A stretch of 13,648 nt of DNA from DAOTTW01 sp034437615 (GTDB lineage Bacteria > Chloroflexota > Anaerolineae > Aggregatilineales > Phototrophicaceae), in NCBI GenBank assembly GCA_034437615.1, contig DAOTTW010000168.1, positions 1-13,648 of the forward strand, given 5' to 3'. This document shows, piece by piece, positions 13,209 through 13,648 of this stretch (position 1 is the stretch's first letter; each line of letters starts with the position of its first letter). The position numbers and the translations under genes are program-made. The notes beneath the pieces were generated by a model, which was not told the origin of the DNA, did not search any database, and worked only from the letters and a program-made list of their open reading frames with translations.

Positions 13209-13648
13209 ATGGCCACAAGGATCATCTCGAATTTGCCGCAGATCGAAATCGACTCGCTGACGCAGGTCAAAGAAAAACGCCCAGCCGCTGTGCTCACCGG
13301 GCAACGCGCCTGGGGGACAGTCGGCGGCTTGCTGGAATTGCCCATCGTCGCGCAGGCGGAACCCGTGAATGCACGCATGGAAACACTGGAAGCGCTTGGT
13401 GCTAACGTGCCGGAGCAGGTGCAAGTGGTGTATGGCATCGGTGGTGGTTTGGTTGCGGATGTGGCGAAGTACGTCGCATGGCGCAACGGCTTACCTGCGG
13501 TCATCATCCCGACTGTATTAAGCGTGGATGGCTTCTTCACGGGCCTGGTCGCAGCACGGCGAGAGGGCACGGTGAAATACATCGAAACCGGGTCAGCAGA
13601 AAAAGTGATCGTAGATTTTGATGTCGTCGGCAACGCACCGATACATCT
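13209..13648 (+). CDS. sn-Glycerol-1-phosphate dehydrogenase (AraM/EgsA-like), 3' end cut by window edge
   Basis: The plus-strand frame is open from ATG 13209 to the right edge (146 codons plus two bases). AGGAAAGG (13192-13199) lies 9 nt upstream and decides the start. The product belongs to the iron-containing/NAD-dependent dehydrogenases of the glycerol dehydrogenase type. YGIGGGLVADVAKYVAWRNG (75-94) is the dinucleotide-binding loop with the conserved D84 and K87. VIIPTVLSVDGFFTG (98-112) is the PT-x-x-S-x-DG block typical of glycerol-1-phosphate dehydrogenases, D107 being the probable metal ligand; VIVDFDVVGNAP (133-144) follows as in the family. The reaction is reduction of dihydroxyacetone phosphate to sn-glycerol-1-phosphate with NAD(P)H, in the cytoplasm. 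The later metal-binding histidines lie beyond the window. A relative with another polyol substrate cannot be ruled out. Confidence 0.8.
   Translation, partial: MATRIISNLPQIEIDSLTQVKEKRPAAVLTGQRAWGTVGGLLELPIVAQAEPVNARMETLEALGANVPEQVQVVYGIGGGLVADVAKYVAWRNGLPAVIIPTVLSVDGFFTGLVAARREGTVKYIETGSAEKVIVDFDVVGNAPIH

Noticed and set aside
13118..13633. Minus-strand open frame of 171 codons at the right edge
   Set aside because: It is the antisense of the glycerol-1-phosphate dehydrogenase gene, whose plus-strand frame has clear motifs and a good ribosome site.

Overview
The window reads as a piece of a bacterial chromosome, most likely from the Chloroflexota (Anaerolineae-like). This is an inference from the moderately high GC, the long secreted protein with immune-inhibitor-A-type modules, the helicase-associated (XPB N-terminal-like) orphan protein, the large two-VWA membrane protein, and intergenic space filled with small palindromic repeats. 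No rRNA, tRNA, CRISPR array, transposase or phage gene was seen. Nine of ten genes lie on the minus strand, so transcription runs right to left; only the gene cut by the right edge is on the plus strand.

Right to left: a glycerol-1-phosphate dehydrogenase (AraM/EgsA-like, 13209 to the edge, plus strand, truncated) diverges across a 185-bp promoter region from a two-gene unit. That unit is a 572-residue helicase-associated-domain protein without a motor (11305-13023), joined by an ATGA overlap to a secreted zinc metallopeptidase with a C-terminal InhA-like module (9359-11308). Next comes a branched-chain amino acid (HAAT family) ABC transporter: the exported substrate-binding protein with its own good promoter (7915-9261), a 495-bp gene-free stretch, then livG-livF-livH-livM packed almost without spacing (3661-7419; TGATG overlaps at F/H and H/M, 2 bp between G and F). 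Downstream is a 970-residue membrane-anchored protein with two VWA domains around a cysteine-free glutamine-amidotransferase-like domain (660-3572). At the left edge is a truncated gene (1-552) whose product resembles nucleoside 2-deoxyribosyltransferases.

The transporter genes work as one machine: the binding protein captures a small polar solute outside the cell, LivH and LivM form the membrane channel, and LivG and LivF hydrolyse ATP. The actual substrate cannot be read from sequence.

The least ordinary part is the gap between the binding-protein gene and livG (7420-7914). It holds at least two families of modular palindromes. One consists of hairpins flanked by GTAGGGAC, whose stems differ in sequence but keep perfect pairing and which sit in head-to-head pairs; one such pair is enclosed by a 14/15-bp inverted repeat. 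The other is a pair of C-rich/G-rich hairpins. A further degenerate copy of the GTAGGGAC family forms the 3' end of livM. This arrangement resembles REPIN/BIME or MITE elements. I found no convincing new defence or metabolic system.
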